Origin: Hyphomicrobiales bacterium | GTDB lineage: Bacteria > Pseudomonadota > Alphaproteobacteria > Rhizobiales > Rhizobiaceae | DNA: 64,000 nucleotides | Reading direction: 5' to 3' | Assembly: GCA_017305935.1 (NCBI GenBank) | Contig: JAFKJU010000005.1 | Span: 330,585-394,584 of the forward strand | Shown: positions 53,399 to 61,763 of the stretch, one piece after another | Numbering within the stretch: the stretch's first letter is position 1 | Layout: every line of letters begins with the position of its first letter | Position numbers and translations under genes: made by a program | Notes under the pieces: generated by a model | Databases searched by the model: none | What the model saw: the letters and a program-made list of their open reading frames with translations, nothing else | Told to the model about the DNA's origin: nothing

Positions 53399-55651
53399 AT
53401 GACGCCAATGGCGACAGACGAGGCGGGGACGATCGCGCATGATCGTCGCGCGTCTTTCGCATTGCCGGGGTTGATCCTTGCCGGCGGTGCGCTGATCAGC
53501 GCCATCCTATCCCTGATCGTGCTGCTCGGCCTGACACCGATTCCGCCGACCACCAATGTTGTGATCGCTTCCGCCGGGGTGAACTCGCTGTTCGTCATCG
53601 GGCTTGCGATCCTGATCGGCCGCGAAATTGCCCGCCTGCTGAAGGCGCGGCGTCGTGGACGTGCGGCGGCGCGGCTGCATGTGCGCATCGTCGTCCTGTT
53701 CTCCATCGTCGCCATCACGCCGGCGATCCTCGTCGCCATCTTCGCCAGCGTCACCCTGAATGTCGGCCTCGATCGCTGGTTCTCGCTACGCACCCAGTCG
53801 ATCGTTTCGTCCTCCATGGCCGTGGCGCAGGCCTATATGATGGAAAACGCCAGTTATCTTCAGGGTCAGACAGTGTCGATGTCGAACGACCTGGAGCGAA
53901 ACCGCGCGCTCTACAGCCTCGACCGCACCGGCTTTGCCGACCTGATGACCCGACAGGCACGCGGACGCGGCATGTTGGGCGCCTTCCTGGTTCGCGCCGA
54001 CGGCTCGACCATCGTGCAGGCCGAAGTCACCACCGAAAAGCCCCTGCCGGCGATCCCCAAGGATGCGCTGGCCTCTTCCGCTGCCGGCCAGCCGACGCTG
54101 ATTCCGCCTGGCGTCACCAATCTCGTCGGCGCGATCATCAAGCTCGACGATATCCCTGGTGCTTTCCTCTATACCATCCGCGCTGTCGATCCGAAGGTTA
54201 TGGCCGCGTTGCGGCTGATGGAAGAGAACACCGCCGAATACAAGTCGATGGAGGCCTCGCGCGCCTCGCTGCAATTCGCTTTCGCCGTGCTCTATCTCGG
54301 CTTCGCGCTGATCGTGCTGCTGGCGGCGATCTGGACCGCCATCGCGGTCGCCGACCGGATCGTCCGCCCGATTCGCCTGCTGATCGGTGCAGCCGACAGC
54401 GTCGCCTCGGGCAATATGAACGTCATCGTGCCGGTGCGCGCTGCCGATGGCGACGTCGGCAACCTGTCGCGCACCTTCAACAAGATGATCTCCGAAATCC
54501 GCAGCCAGCGCGACGAGATCCTCGAGGCCAAGGACGAGGTGGACGACCGTCGCCGCTTCATCGAGGCCGTGCTGTCCGGCGTGACCGCCGCCGTCATCGG
54601 CGTCGAGGACGACCGCCGCATCAGCATCGTCAACCCGTCCGCCGAACTGTTCCTGGCGCTGCCGGCCGCCGATCTCATCGGCAAGCCGCTGGCCGAGGTC
54701 GCGCCGGAAATCGACCAGGTGTTGACCGAGGCCGCTTCGCGCTACCGCAACGATTTCCGCAAGTCGATCAACCTGATGCGCAGCGGCACCGAGCGGACGC
54801 TCAACATTCAGGTCACCCGCGAGGAAGCGCGCGACGACGCCAAGGAATCCTATGTCGTCACTTTGGATGACATCACCGATCTGGTCATCGCGCAGCGCTC
54901 CACCGCCTGGGCTGACGTTGCGCGGCGCATCGCCCATGAGATCAAGAATCCGCTGACTCCGATCCAGCTTTCCGCCGAGCGAATCAAGCGCCGTTATGGC
55001 CGCCAGATCGCCGAGGACGATCGCGCCGTCTTCGATCAATGCACCGACACCATTGTTCGCCAGGTCGAGGATATCGGCCGCATGGTCGATGAATTCTCCG
55101 CCTTCGCCCGCATGCCGAAACCGACGAAGGAAGTGACCGACCTGCGCGGCATCCTGCGCGATGCCGTCTTCCTGCGCGAGATGGGCAACAACCACATCGC
55201 CTTCCAGCGCGAGTTCGGCGACAAGCCGCTGCAGGGCATGTTCGATTCGCGTATGCTGGGACAAGCTTTCGGCAACCTCATCAAGAACGCGGTCGAAGCG
55301 ATCGAAGGCGTGCCCGCCGACGAGAAGCGCGAGCAGCCGAAAATCCTTGTCCGCGCCGCCTATGACGAAGTGCGTGACCGATTCATCGCCGACGTCATCG
55401 ACAATGGCCGCGGCCTGCCGGTGGAAAACCGGCACCGCATTCTGGAACCCTATATGACCATGCGCGAGAAGGGCACGGGCCTGGGCCTCGCCATCGTCAA
55501 GAAGATCATCGAGGAACATGGCGGCCAGTTGGAGCTGCATGACGCGCCTGCGGATTTCGATCACGGGCGCGGTGCAATGATCCGTGTTCTGCTGCCGCGC
55601 GTCGAACGCATGGCCATGCCGGAGACCGCCGAGAAAAAGGAAAGTGCTTAA
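53399..55651 (+). CDS. ntrY: Sensor kinase NtrY
   Basis: A 750-residue membrane kinase; the start is ATG 53399 (MTPMATDEAGTIAHDRRASF) with GGAGGGG just before it. Transmembrane helices lie at about 20-45, 50-75 and 90-120, followed by an extracytoplasmic region, another helix near 285-310, HAMP (IVRPIRLLIGAADSVASGNM), PAS (about 375-480) and the kinase core with H513 ([20 protein letters not shown]). It pairs with NtrX to sense redox/oxygen and nitrogen status in alphaproteobacteria. A 226-base gap after ntrC may contain its own promoter. Confidence 0.97.
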   Translation: MTPMATDEAGTIAHDRRASFALPGLILAGGALISAILSLIVLLGLTPIPPTTNVVIASAGVNSLFVIGLAILIGREIARLLKARRRGRAAARLHVRIVVLFSIVAITPAILVAIFASVTLNVGLDRWFSLRTQSIVSSSMAVAQAYMMENASYLQGQTVSMSNDLERNRALYSLDRTGFADLMTRQARGRGMLGAFLVRADGSTIVQAEVTTEKPLPAIPKDALASSAAGQPTLIPPGVTNLVGAIIKLDDIPGAFLYTIRAVDPKVMAALRLMEENTAEYKSMEASRASLQFAFAVLYLGFALIVLLAAIWTAIAVADRIVRPIRLLIGAADSVASGNMNVIVPVRAADGDVGNLSRTFNKMISEIRSQRDEILEAKDEVDDRRRFIEAVLSGVTAAVIGVEDDRRISIVNPSAELFLALPAADLIGKPLAEVAPEIDQVLTEAASRYRNDFRKSINLMRSGTERTLNIQVTREEARDDAKESYVVTLDDITDLVIAQRSTAWADVARRIAHEIKNPLTPIQLSAERIKRRYGRQIAEDDRAVFDQCTDTIVRQVEDIGRMVDEFSAFARMPKPTKEVTDLRGILRDAVFLREMGNNHIAFQREFGDKPLQGMFDSRMLGQAFGNLIKNAVEAIEGVPADEKREQPKILVRAAYDEVRDRFIADVIDNGRGLPVENRHRILEPYMTMREKGTGLGLAIVKKIIEEHGGQLELHDAPADFDHGRGAMIRVLLPRVERMAMPETAEKKESA

Positions 55652-57016
55652 ATGGCGTCTGATATTCTGGTCGTCGACGACGAAGAAGACATCCGCGAGA
55701 TCGTATCCGGCATCCTCTCGGATGAAGGACACGAGACGCGCACGGCCTATGACAGCGACAGCGCGCTGGCCGCGATTTCCGACCGCGTGCCGCGCCTGGT
55801 CTTCCTCGACATCTGGATGCAAGGCTCGAAGCTCGATGGATTGTCGCTGCTCGACGAGATCAAGAGCCGCCATCCCGATCTTCCGGTGGTGATGATTTCC
55901 GGCCACGGCAATATCGAGACCGCCGTCTCCGCCATCCGCCGCGGCGCCTTCGATTTCATCGAAAAGCCGTTCAAGGCCGACCGTCTGATTCTGATCGCCG
56001 AGCGCGCGCTGGAAACCTCCAAGCTGAAGCGCGAAGTGACGGAGCTGAAGAAGCGCGCCGGCGACGCCGTCGAGCTGATCGGCACCTCGATTGCCGTCTC
56101 GCAGCTTCGCCAGACGGTCGAGAAGGTCTCGCCGACCAACAGCCGTGTGATGATTCTCGGCCCCTCCGGCTCCGGCAAGGAGCTGGTGGCGCGCATGATC
56201 CACAAGAAGTCGTCGCGTGCGAGTGGTCCCTTCGTGGCGCTCAATGCGGCGGCGATCACCCCGGATCGCATGGAGATCGCCCTGTTCGGCACCGAGGGCG
56301 GCCCCGGCCAGGCGCGCAAGATCGGCGCGCTGGAAGAGGCCCATCGCGGCATCCTCTATCTCGATGAAGTCGGCGAAATGCCGCGCGAGACGCAGAACAA
56401 GATCCTGCGCGTGCTGGTCGACCAGCAGTTCGAGCGCGTCGGCGGCTCCAAGCGGGTGAAGGTGGATGTGCGCATCATCTCGTCTACCGCCTATAATCTC
56501 GAGAGCCATATCGCCGAGGGCGCCTTCCGCGAGGATCTGTATCATCGCCTCGCCGTCGTGCCGGTGCGCGTGCCGGCGCTGGCCGAGCGGCGCGAGGACA
56601 TCCCGTTCCTCGTCGACATGTTCATGCGTCAGATTTCCGAGCAGGCCGGTATTCGCCAGCGCCGCATCGGCGACGACGCCATGGCGGTGCTGCAGGCGCA
56701 TGACTGGCCGGGCAATATCCGCCAGCTTCGCAACAACATCGAGCGGCTGATGATTCTCGCCCGTTCCGATGGCCCGGATTCGCCGATTACCGCCGACATG
56801 CTGCCGACCGATCTGGGCGACATGCTGCCGAAAACCACCTCGGGCGGCGACTATCACATCATGACCTTGCCGTTGCGCGAAGCCCGCGAGATGTTCGAGC
56901 GCGATTACCTGATCGCCCAGATCAACCGCTTCGGCGGCAACATTTCGCGCACGGCGGAATTCGTCGGCATGGAGCGCTCGGCGCTGCACCGTAAGCTGAA
57001 ATCGCTCGGCGTGTGA
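55652..57016 (+). CDS. ntrX: Response regulator NtrX (no GAFTGA motif)
   Basis: A 454-residue regulator whose ATG directly follows the ntrY stop. It has a receiver with D53 (FLDIWMQGSKLDG), an AAA+ domain with Walker A LGPSGSGKELVARM and Walker B GILYLDEVGEMP, and a C-terminal helix-turn-helix (GNISRTAEFVGMERSALHRK). Where NtrC has GAFTGA, NtrX has ALFGTEGGPGQARKIGALEE, so it cannot contact sigma-54 in the normal way. It probably acts as a sigma-70-type activator or repressor, as discussed for Brucella and Caulobacter NtrX. Confidence 0.97.
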   Translation: MASDILVVDDEEDIREIVSGILSDEGHETRTAYDSDSALAAISDRVPRLVFLDIWMQGSKLDGLSLLDEIKSRHPDLPVVMISGHGNIETAVSAIRRGAFDFIEKPFKADRLILIAERALETSKLKREVTELKKRAGDAVELIGTSIAVSQLRQTVEKVSPTNSRVMILGPSGSGKELVARMIHKKSSRASGPFVALNAAAITPDRMEIALFGTEGGPGQARKIGALEEAHRGILYLDEVGEMPRETQNKILRVLVDQQFERVGGSKRVKVDVRIISSTAYNLESHIAEGAFREDLYHRLAVVPVRVPALAERREDIPFLVDMFMRQISEQAGIRQRRIGDDAMAVLQAHDWPGNIRQLRNNIERLMILARSDGPDSPITADMLPTDLGDMLPKTTSGGDYHIMTLPLREAREMFERDYLIAQINRFGGNISRTAEFVGMERSALHRKLKSLGV

Positions 57017-57196
57017 CGGTGTTTTAAGGGGTGTCACAGAAAATCCATGAAGCCTTTTTCGACATTGCGGAAAAGACGACGATTTGATACCAAGACTCCC
57101 GGACAGGGCAGGGGCTGACGCCGCTGCCTGCGGGAGACTATCGATTATTTTCACCGGCCGCGACGGCCGGCAAGAACGAAAGAAAGAAGCGGCGCG

Positions 57197-57439
57197 ATGG
57201 CGGAACGTTCTCAAAACCTGCAGGATTTGTTTCTCAATACTGTACGCAAGCAAAAGATTTCCCTGACGATATTTCTGATCAACGGCGTCAAGCTCACCGG
57301 AGTCGTCACGTCCTTCGACAATTTCTGCGTTCTGCTGCGCCGTGACGGACACTCGCAGCTTGTTTACAAGCACGCGATCTCGACCATTATGCCGGGCCAG
57401 CCCCTGCAGATGTTCGAAAGCGAAGAATCCGCATCCTGA
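57197..57439 (+). CDS. hfq: RNA chaperone Hfq
   Basis: An 80-residue Sm-like hexameric protein that pairs small RNAs with mRNAs. Sm1 is visible as [20 protein letters not shown] and Sm2 as [11 protein letters not shown] (the YKHA motif of the uridine pocket). It has a short C-terminal tail, as in rhizobia. It lies 180 bases after ntrX and upstream of hflX, a widely conserved hfq-hflX pairing. Confidence 0.98.
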   Translation: MAERSQNLQDLFLNTVRKQKISLTIFLINGVKLTGVVTSFDNFCVLLRRDGHSQLVYKHAISTIMPGQPLQMFESEESAS

Positions 57440-57515
57440 TAGGATAAAAGCGATCACAAACCGCGATACATCAAACGAATCGATCGTTCCGGAAGGTAAG
57501 AAACTCCGGAACGAC

Positions 57516-58853
57516 ATGCGGGCGCTCGTGCTGGTGCCCGTTCTCAAGGCTGACAAGCGCGTAGCGCGCAACGCCCAGGGCGAGGCTTCGGCGCCTGCGC
57601 CGACCCGCTCCAGCGAAAGTCGACTGGAAGAGGCCAAGGGGCTGGCGCGCGCCATCGATCTCGATATCGTCGAAGGCCTGATCGTACCGGTGGCGCAGCC
57701 GCGCCCGGCGACCTTGCTCGGAACCGGCAAGATCGAGGAAATCTCTGGCATGCTCGATGCGCAGGATGCCGGCCTCGTCATCGTCGATCATCCATTGACG
57801 CCCGTGCAGCAGCGCAATCTCGAAAAGGAATGGAACGCCAAGGTCATCGACCGCACCGGCCTCATCCTGGAGATTTTCGGCCGCCGCGCCTCCACGAAGG
57901 AAGGCACGCTGCAAGTCGATCTGGCGCATCTCAATTACCAGAAGGGCCGCCTGGTCCGCTCCTGGACCCACCTCGAACGCCAGCGCGGCGGTGCCGGCTT
58001 CATGGGCGGCCCCGGTGAAACCCAGATCGAAGCCGACCGCCGCCTGTTGCAGGAGCGGATCGTCCGCCTGGAACGCGAATTGGAACAGGTGGTGCGCACC
58101 CGCCAGCTTCACCGCGCCAAGCGCCGCAAGGTGCCGCATCCGATCGTGGCTCTGGTCGGCTATACCAATGCCGGCAAGTCGACTCTGTTCAACCGCATCA
58201 CCGGCGCCGGCGTCCTCGCCGAGGACATGCTGTTCGCCACGCTCGATCCGACGCTGCGCCGCATGAAGCTGCCGCATGGTCGTACGGTCATTCTTTCCGA
58301 TACGGTCGGTTTCATTTCCGACCTGCCGACCCATCTGGTCGCCGCCTTTCGCGCCACGCTGGAGGAGGTGCTGGAAGCCGATATCATCCTGCATGTGCGC
58401 GACATGTCCGACCCGGACAACCCCGCGCAGGCGGCGGATGTCATGCGCATCCTCAGCGATCTCGGTATCGGCGAAAAGGAATGCCAGGAGCGGATGATCG
58501 AGGTCTGGAACAAGATCGACCGCCTGGAAGACGAAGCGCAGGAAGCCCTTCTGCAAAAGGCGCGCACCATGCCCAACGCCGCGGCCCTTTCAGCCGTGAC
58601 AGGCGAGGGCGTCGACGAATTGTTGGACGAAATCGCCGAACGCCTCTCCGGCGTCATGACCGAGGCGACCGTCATTCTGACCGCCGAAAAGCTTGGTATC
58701 CTGCCCTGGCTTTACGAACACGCCATCGTCGATGCCCGTGAGGATCTCGAGGACGGCTCCGTCAGCCTCGACGTTCGTCTCTCCGAATCCCAGGCCCTCG
58801 AACTCGAACGCCGCCTCGGCAACGGGCCGAAACCGCCGCCACGCGATTGGTGA
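57516..58853 (+). CDS. hflX: Ribosome-associated GTPase HflX
   Basis: A 445-residue protein from ATG 57516 (MRALVLVPVLKADKRVARNA). An N-terminal HflX domain (ATLLGTGKIEEISGML, VDHPLTPVQQRNLEKEW), a helical linker (GGPGETQIEADRRLLQERIV) and the G domain (G1 GYTNAGKSTLF, G3 DTVGF, G4 NKID) are visible. HflX splits stalled ribosomes. The frame is open about 30 further codons upstream without a good start, and relatives often begin there, so an alternative start codon is possible. Confidence 0.95.
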   Translation: MRALVLVPVLKADKRVARNAQGEASAPAPTRSSESRLEEAKGLARAIDLDIVEGLIVPVAQPRPATLLGTGKIEEISGMLDAQDAGLVIVDHPLTPVQQRNLEKEWNAKVIDRTGLILEIFGRRASTKEGTLQVDLAHLNYQKGRLVRSWTHLERQRGGAGFMGGPGETQIEADRRLLQERIVRLERELEQVVRTRQLHRAKRRKVPHPIVALVGYTNAGKSTLFNRITGAGVLAEDMLFATLDPTLRRMKLPHGRTVILSDTVGFISDLPTHLVAAFRATLEEVLEADIILHVRDMSDPDNPAQAADVMRILSDLGIGEKECQERMIEVWNKIDRLEDEAQEALLQKARTMPNAAALSAVTGEGVDELLDEIAERLSGVMTEATVILTAEKLGILPWLYEHAIVDAREDLEDGSVSLDVRLSESQALELERRLGNGPKPPPRDW

Positions 58854-58887
58854 AATCCGGCGGGTAGACAGCTTCATTTGTGCTAGC

Positions 58888-58925
58888 AAATGGCTGCGGC
58901 TTCGATGCGGCAGCCATTTTCTTTT
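58888..58925 (+). terminator. Terminator of hflX (probably bidirectional)
   Basis: The inverted repeat AAATGGCTGC/GCAGCCATTT (58888-58897 and 58910-58919) with a 12-base loop, then TCTTTT. The convergent unknown gene stops 22 bases further on. Confidence 0.8.
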
Positions 58926-58946
58926 GCTGGCGTGATGCTGGCCGGA

Positions 58947-59531
58947 TCAATAAATGCCGAGGCCATTCGGGTCGAAACCGGCATCTTTCAACGCCATTCG
59001 CAACTTGGCTATCTTGCCGGCATATTTGCCATTCGGCATGTAGTCGTGGTCCAGTTTGAAATCCGCCGCTCTATTTTCATTGAGCATTCCAATGACATAT
59101 ATTTGCATATCGTCGAAGATTTCACCCGAAATCTGTGTATTGCCGGATTTCTTCTGCTTCAGGGCGTCCAAAAGCCCCTTGACCCCGCCGCCGTGATTTT
59201 TCGCCTTGTCGATAAAAGTGCGCCCGACGGCGTTTACCGCCCCTTCTGCGCGTGCGCCGTATTCCTTGACCTGTTTCGAGGATATATTGATTTCAGTCAG
59301 GAAGCCTTCGTCTTTCAAATCCTTTGGGATATTTCCTTTTACGAACCATTCGGTCAGAAAAACAGCCTGGCGCTTCCGCCGATCCCTGCGAAAATCTTCG
59401 ACGAGCGTGAAGAATATTGCCATTTCTTGACAATATAGATGAGAGCAATAGCAATAAAAATTATGTCTCCGATTAGGTGTATTCGTAAATTCCCTATACA
59501 TAGACAATTCTTGAATTTCTATATCATCCAT
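58947..59531 (-). CDS. Protein of unknown family, paralogue B (FTNTP/FYCYC/LGIY protein)
   Basis: A 194-residue homologue of the product at 9374-9949. Shared blocks are FTNTPNRRHNFYCYC (residues 15-29), RRKRQAVFLTEWFVKGNIPK, INISSKQVKEY, VGRTFIDKAKNHGGGVKGLL, ALKQKKSGN, and the C-terminal FDPNGLGIY. The N-terminus differs (MDDIEIQELSMYRE); an internal ATG at residue 11 is an alternative start. Codon use is clearly AT-richer than in paralogue A and in hflX, which suggests a separate or recent origin. It is monocistronic and convergent with hflX, just as paralogue A is convergent with wrbA. I do not recognise the family and assign no function. Confidence 0.85.
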   Translation of the reverse strand: MDDIEIQELSMYREFTNTPNRRHNFYCYCSHLYCQEMAIFFTLVEDFRRDRRKRQAVFLTEWFVKGNIPKDLKDEGFLTEINISSKQVKEYGARAEGAVNAVGRTFIDKAKNHGGGVKGLLDALKQKKSGNTQISGEIFDDMQIYVIGMLNENRAADFKLDHDYMPNGKYAGKIAKLRMALKDAGFDPNGLGIY

Positions 59532-60205
59532 GGGTGCGTCTCTTAACTTTAAAATTTCCGAAATGGAACTTTTTAACTTTTATTAATCTGTTGAGGGGAA
59601 TTTTGGCAACGGGAATCCGAGTATTCTTCTATTGTGTTACCGACCAATTTTGGTGACGTCGAAGCGAGGACCACGGCACGGTGCAACCGGCCAGGGATGC
59701 GAGCATTGCTGTCGTTTTGGGGGTGCAGATTCGGTTGAATTCTGGCGGTTACGAGGATGGGGTCGGCATCATGGCTTTCGTTCCGCGTCGCTCGCTCCTG
59801 GTGCGCAATCAGGGCATCCCCAGTCGACGGTGATCCCTTCGGCGCCGTACCTTGCAGCAGATCGTCCTCAGCCTCCTGACGAGGCGCAGCCGACTATGGC
59901 CACCGCTCTTCACTATGCAGCCGACTTCTGGAAGCGGCGGGATGCGAAACTTGGCCGGCTCATTCCCTGAGCATCCGGTCCATGAATTGCGAGATGCGCC
60001 GTCCCCATCCTCGGTGCGGGCAATACGCGCACGCGCGCGAGGCTCACAAGCGAGTTTTCAGTATCCATGAAAAGGGGAAATTCCGAGTTTTTAGAAGCCG
60101 TGTAGCCCTAGGATAGCAAGGGATGGGCGCGCCTGCGTGGCCGAATCTGGCGCGTTCATCGCGGCGCATGGGCAGCGTAATTATTGGAGGAACCCGATAT
60201 GCATA
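59532..60205. other. Gene-poor region, possibly a degraded insertion
   Basis: About 670 bases without a convincing gene. The first 100 bases are AT-rich (promoter side of paralogue B). A 112-codon open frame at 59632-59970 has no ribosome site and no family resemblance. Short stretches look like broken coding sequence, but no transposase or terminal repeats were recognised. Confidence 0.45.
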
Positions 60206-60592
60206 ATGAAGGTCTTTTTGATCGCCCGGCTATTCTTGGGCGTGCCCTTTATCGTATGGGGAATATTGAAGCTGCGCGGCGGCGAGGCAAAGCTCGTCCC
60301 GGGACTTCGCGCCTTGGGGCTGCCTGACGCCGTGTTCTTCGCCTATCTGGTTGGATTCTGCGAGTTCGTCGGTGGGATAATGGTCGCCCTCGGCTACCCG
60401 ATCAGCACGGCGAGCATCCTGCTTGGCCTCTGGTGCCTTGTTACAGGCTATGATGCCCATCGAGCCAACATCACCGAACTTCTGAAGAACGTAACGATGG
60501 CGGGAGGATTTTTCGCCCTGGCCGTCGCTGGCGCAGGCTCGCTCTCGCTGTTCGGTGGCGCTCCAGGCGGACTGTTTGCCTATGTCCGCTAG
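60206..60592 (+). CDS. DoxX-like small integral membrane protein
   Basis: A 128-residue protein from ATG 60206 (MKVFLIARLFLGVPFIVWGI) with about four transmembrane segments and the DoxX-type features FIVWGILKLRG, LVPGLRALGLPDA and LVGFCEFVGGIMVALG. Such proteins are membrane subunits of thiosulphate:quinone or related redox systems, or are of unknown role. The strong ribosome site GGAGGA (60186-60191) is about 14 bases from this ATG but well spaced from an ATG at 60199 in a different frame, so expression or the exact start is uncertain. Confidence 0.75.
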   Translation: MKVFLIARLFLGVPFIVWGILKLRGGEAKLVPGLRALGLPDAVFFAYLVGFCEFVGGIMVALGYPISTASILLGLWCLVTGYDAHRANITELLKNVTMAGGFFALAVAGAGSLSLFGGAPGGLFAYVR

Positions 60593-60680
60593 ATATTTGG
60601 TTCCTGAGAACGCGCCCACGAATCTCCATTTCGGTACTTGAGAGGAAGCCAACTAATTTGTGCGGCAATCGGCGTTGAAC

Positions 60681-60770
60681 TGGCGGAAGAGGTGGGATTC
60701 GAACCCACGGTACGGTCTCCCGCACGCCGGTTTTCAAGACCGGTTCCTTAAACCACTCGGACACTCTTCC
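60681..60770 (-). tRNA. tRNA-Ser (anticodon UGA)
   Basis: On the minus strand the acceptor stem GGAAGAG/CTCTTCC, the anticodon loop CTTGAAA (UGA), a long class II variable arm and the T-loop GGTTCGAATCC are visible. CCA is encoded (complement of 60681-60683). The 90-base length is normal for tRNA-Ser. Confidence 0.96.
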
Positions 60771-60914
60771 TGCTCGACAGCAAGGCTGATGTCGGCTTTA
60801 CAGTGTTTCGGCCTGAAACGTCAATCGAAACGATGGATGCCGGTTCGCGGAATTGTGTGCGGGCAGGGAAGGCGAGGGGCTTGCAATTGGGGGCTTGGGA
60901 ACTACCTTCCGGAC

Positions 60915-61271
60915 ATGCGAGCTTGGGTTTCGATTCTGATGGTTCTTGCTTGGTTGGGCTACGGCTTGATGCCGGCCCTGGCAGGGCAGACGCGTCAGGT
61001 GATCATGCTCGCTGACACCGGCGCACAGCAGGCGATGGGGATGGTCGCCCATGAAACTCATCGGGCTGGCACCGCCCGGGCGATGCCGGCGGGCGGGTGT
61101 GATCATTGTCCTGGCATGAGCCATGCGGCATCCTGCCCGGGCTGTCTGGCGACTTTGCCGGATATGCCGACATCGGACCTTACAATCCTGTTCCGCTATC
61201 CGGCGCCGTGGCGTGGCGAGCGGTTGACGGCGCTAGCGCCTGTGCCACCGACGCCGCCTCCACGCGGCTGA
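60915..61271 (+). CDS. Small exported cysteine/histidine-rich protein (DUF2946-like)
   Basis: A 118-residue protein from ATG 60915 (MRAWVSILMVLAWLGYGLMP). Residues 1-23 are a signal peptide (cleavage near ALA-GQTR). The mature part contains CDHCPGMSHAASCPGC, a pair of Cys-x2-Cys motifs with histidines and methionines, the composition of proteins that bind copper or other soft metals. It ends in a proline-rich tail (APVPPTPPPRG). It lies 63 bases upstream of the DUF305/CopM-type gene, consistent with metal handling. The exact family is uncertain. Confidence 0.7.
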   Translation: MRAWVSILMVLAWLGYGLMPALAGQTRQVIMLADTGAQQAMGMVAHETHRAGTARAMPAGGCDHCPGMSHAASCPGCLATLPDMPTSDLTILFRYPAPWRGERLTALAPVPPTPPPRG

Positions 61272-61334
61272 CAGGATGAGTGCGCCGCCTTGCGGGCGGC
61301 GCCTGTGAACCTGTCAATTTCATGGAGAAAACCG

Positions 61335-61706
61335 ATGTTTATCAAACACGCGGCCGCCGCTGTATGGGTGAGCCTATGCCTGCCCGCCTTTGCCGGGGCG
61401 GAAGAAATGAAGCATGACCACAAGGCGATGCAGCAGCAGGCGGCATCCGACAACCCCTCATCCCGGGCCTATGAGGATGCCAGTGCGAAAATGCATCGCG
61501 ACATGGCGGTTTCGCTGAGCGGTGATGCCGATGTCGATTTCGTGCGCGGTATGATCCCGCATCACCAAGGCGCAATCGACATGGCGAAGGTCGAACTGCA
61601 ATACGGCAAGGACCCCGAAATCCGCAAGATGGCCGAGGGCGTCATCGCCGCGCAAGAAGCGGAGATCGCCGAGATGAAGCGTTGGCTGGAAAAGCACCTC
61701 AAATAA
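61335..61706 (+). CDS. DUF305 / CopM-type periplasmic metal-binding protein
   Basis: A 123-residue protein from ATG 61335 ([20 protein letters not shown]) with GGAG upstream. Residues 1-21 are a signal peptide. The mature part is His/Met-rich ([12 protein letters not shown]) and carries the DUF305 core [20 protein letters not shown] with the HHQGAI metal-binding motif and a C-terminal helix [15 protein letters not shown]. Related CopM proteins bind copper in the periplasm. It probably acts with the small Cys/His-rich protein just upstream. Confidence 0.9.
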   Translation: MFIKHAAAAVWVSLCLPAFAGAEEMKHDHKAMQQQAASDNPSSRAYEDASAKMHRDMAVSLSGDADVDFVRGMIPHHQGAIDMAKVELQYGKDPEIRKMAEGVIAAQEAEIAEMKRWLEKHLK

Positions 61707-61717
61707 GCCGTGGAAAG

Positions 61718-61751
61718 GCGGAATGCCGGGTTTTGCGGCCCGGCATTCCGC
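61718..61751. terminator. Strong hairpin between the DUF305 gene and sthA
   Basis: A perfect 13-bp stem (61718-61730 with 61739-61751) and an 8-base loop lie between convergent genes. T-tracts are weak on both sides (TTTCC on the minus side), so termination efficiency is uncertain. Confidence 0.6.
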
Positions 61752-61763
61752 AGAAACAAGGAC

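Noticed and set aside
53786..57781. Open frame of over 1300 codons on the minus strand
   Set aside because: Antisense to ntrY and ntrX across hfq. Both sense genes are unmistakable, and the antisense product has the Arg/Asp/His-rich composition typical of shadow frames.
59632..59970. 112-codon frame downstream of paralogue B
   Set aside because: No ribosome site, no recognisable domain and low-complexity residues; listed only as part of the gene-poor region.
60660..60914. N-terminal extension of the Cys/His-rich exported protein
   Set aside because: It reads straight through tRNA-Ser; the signal peptide starts at ATG 60915.
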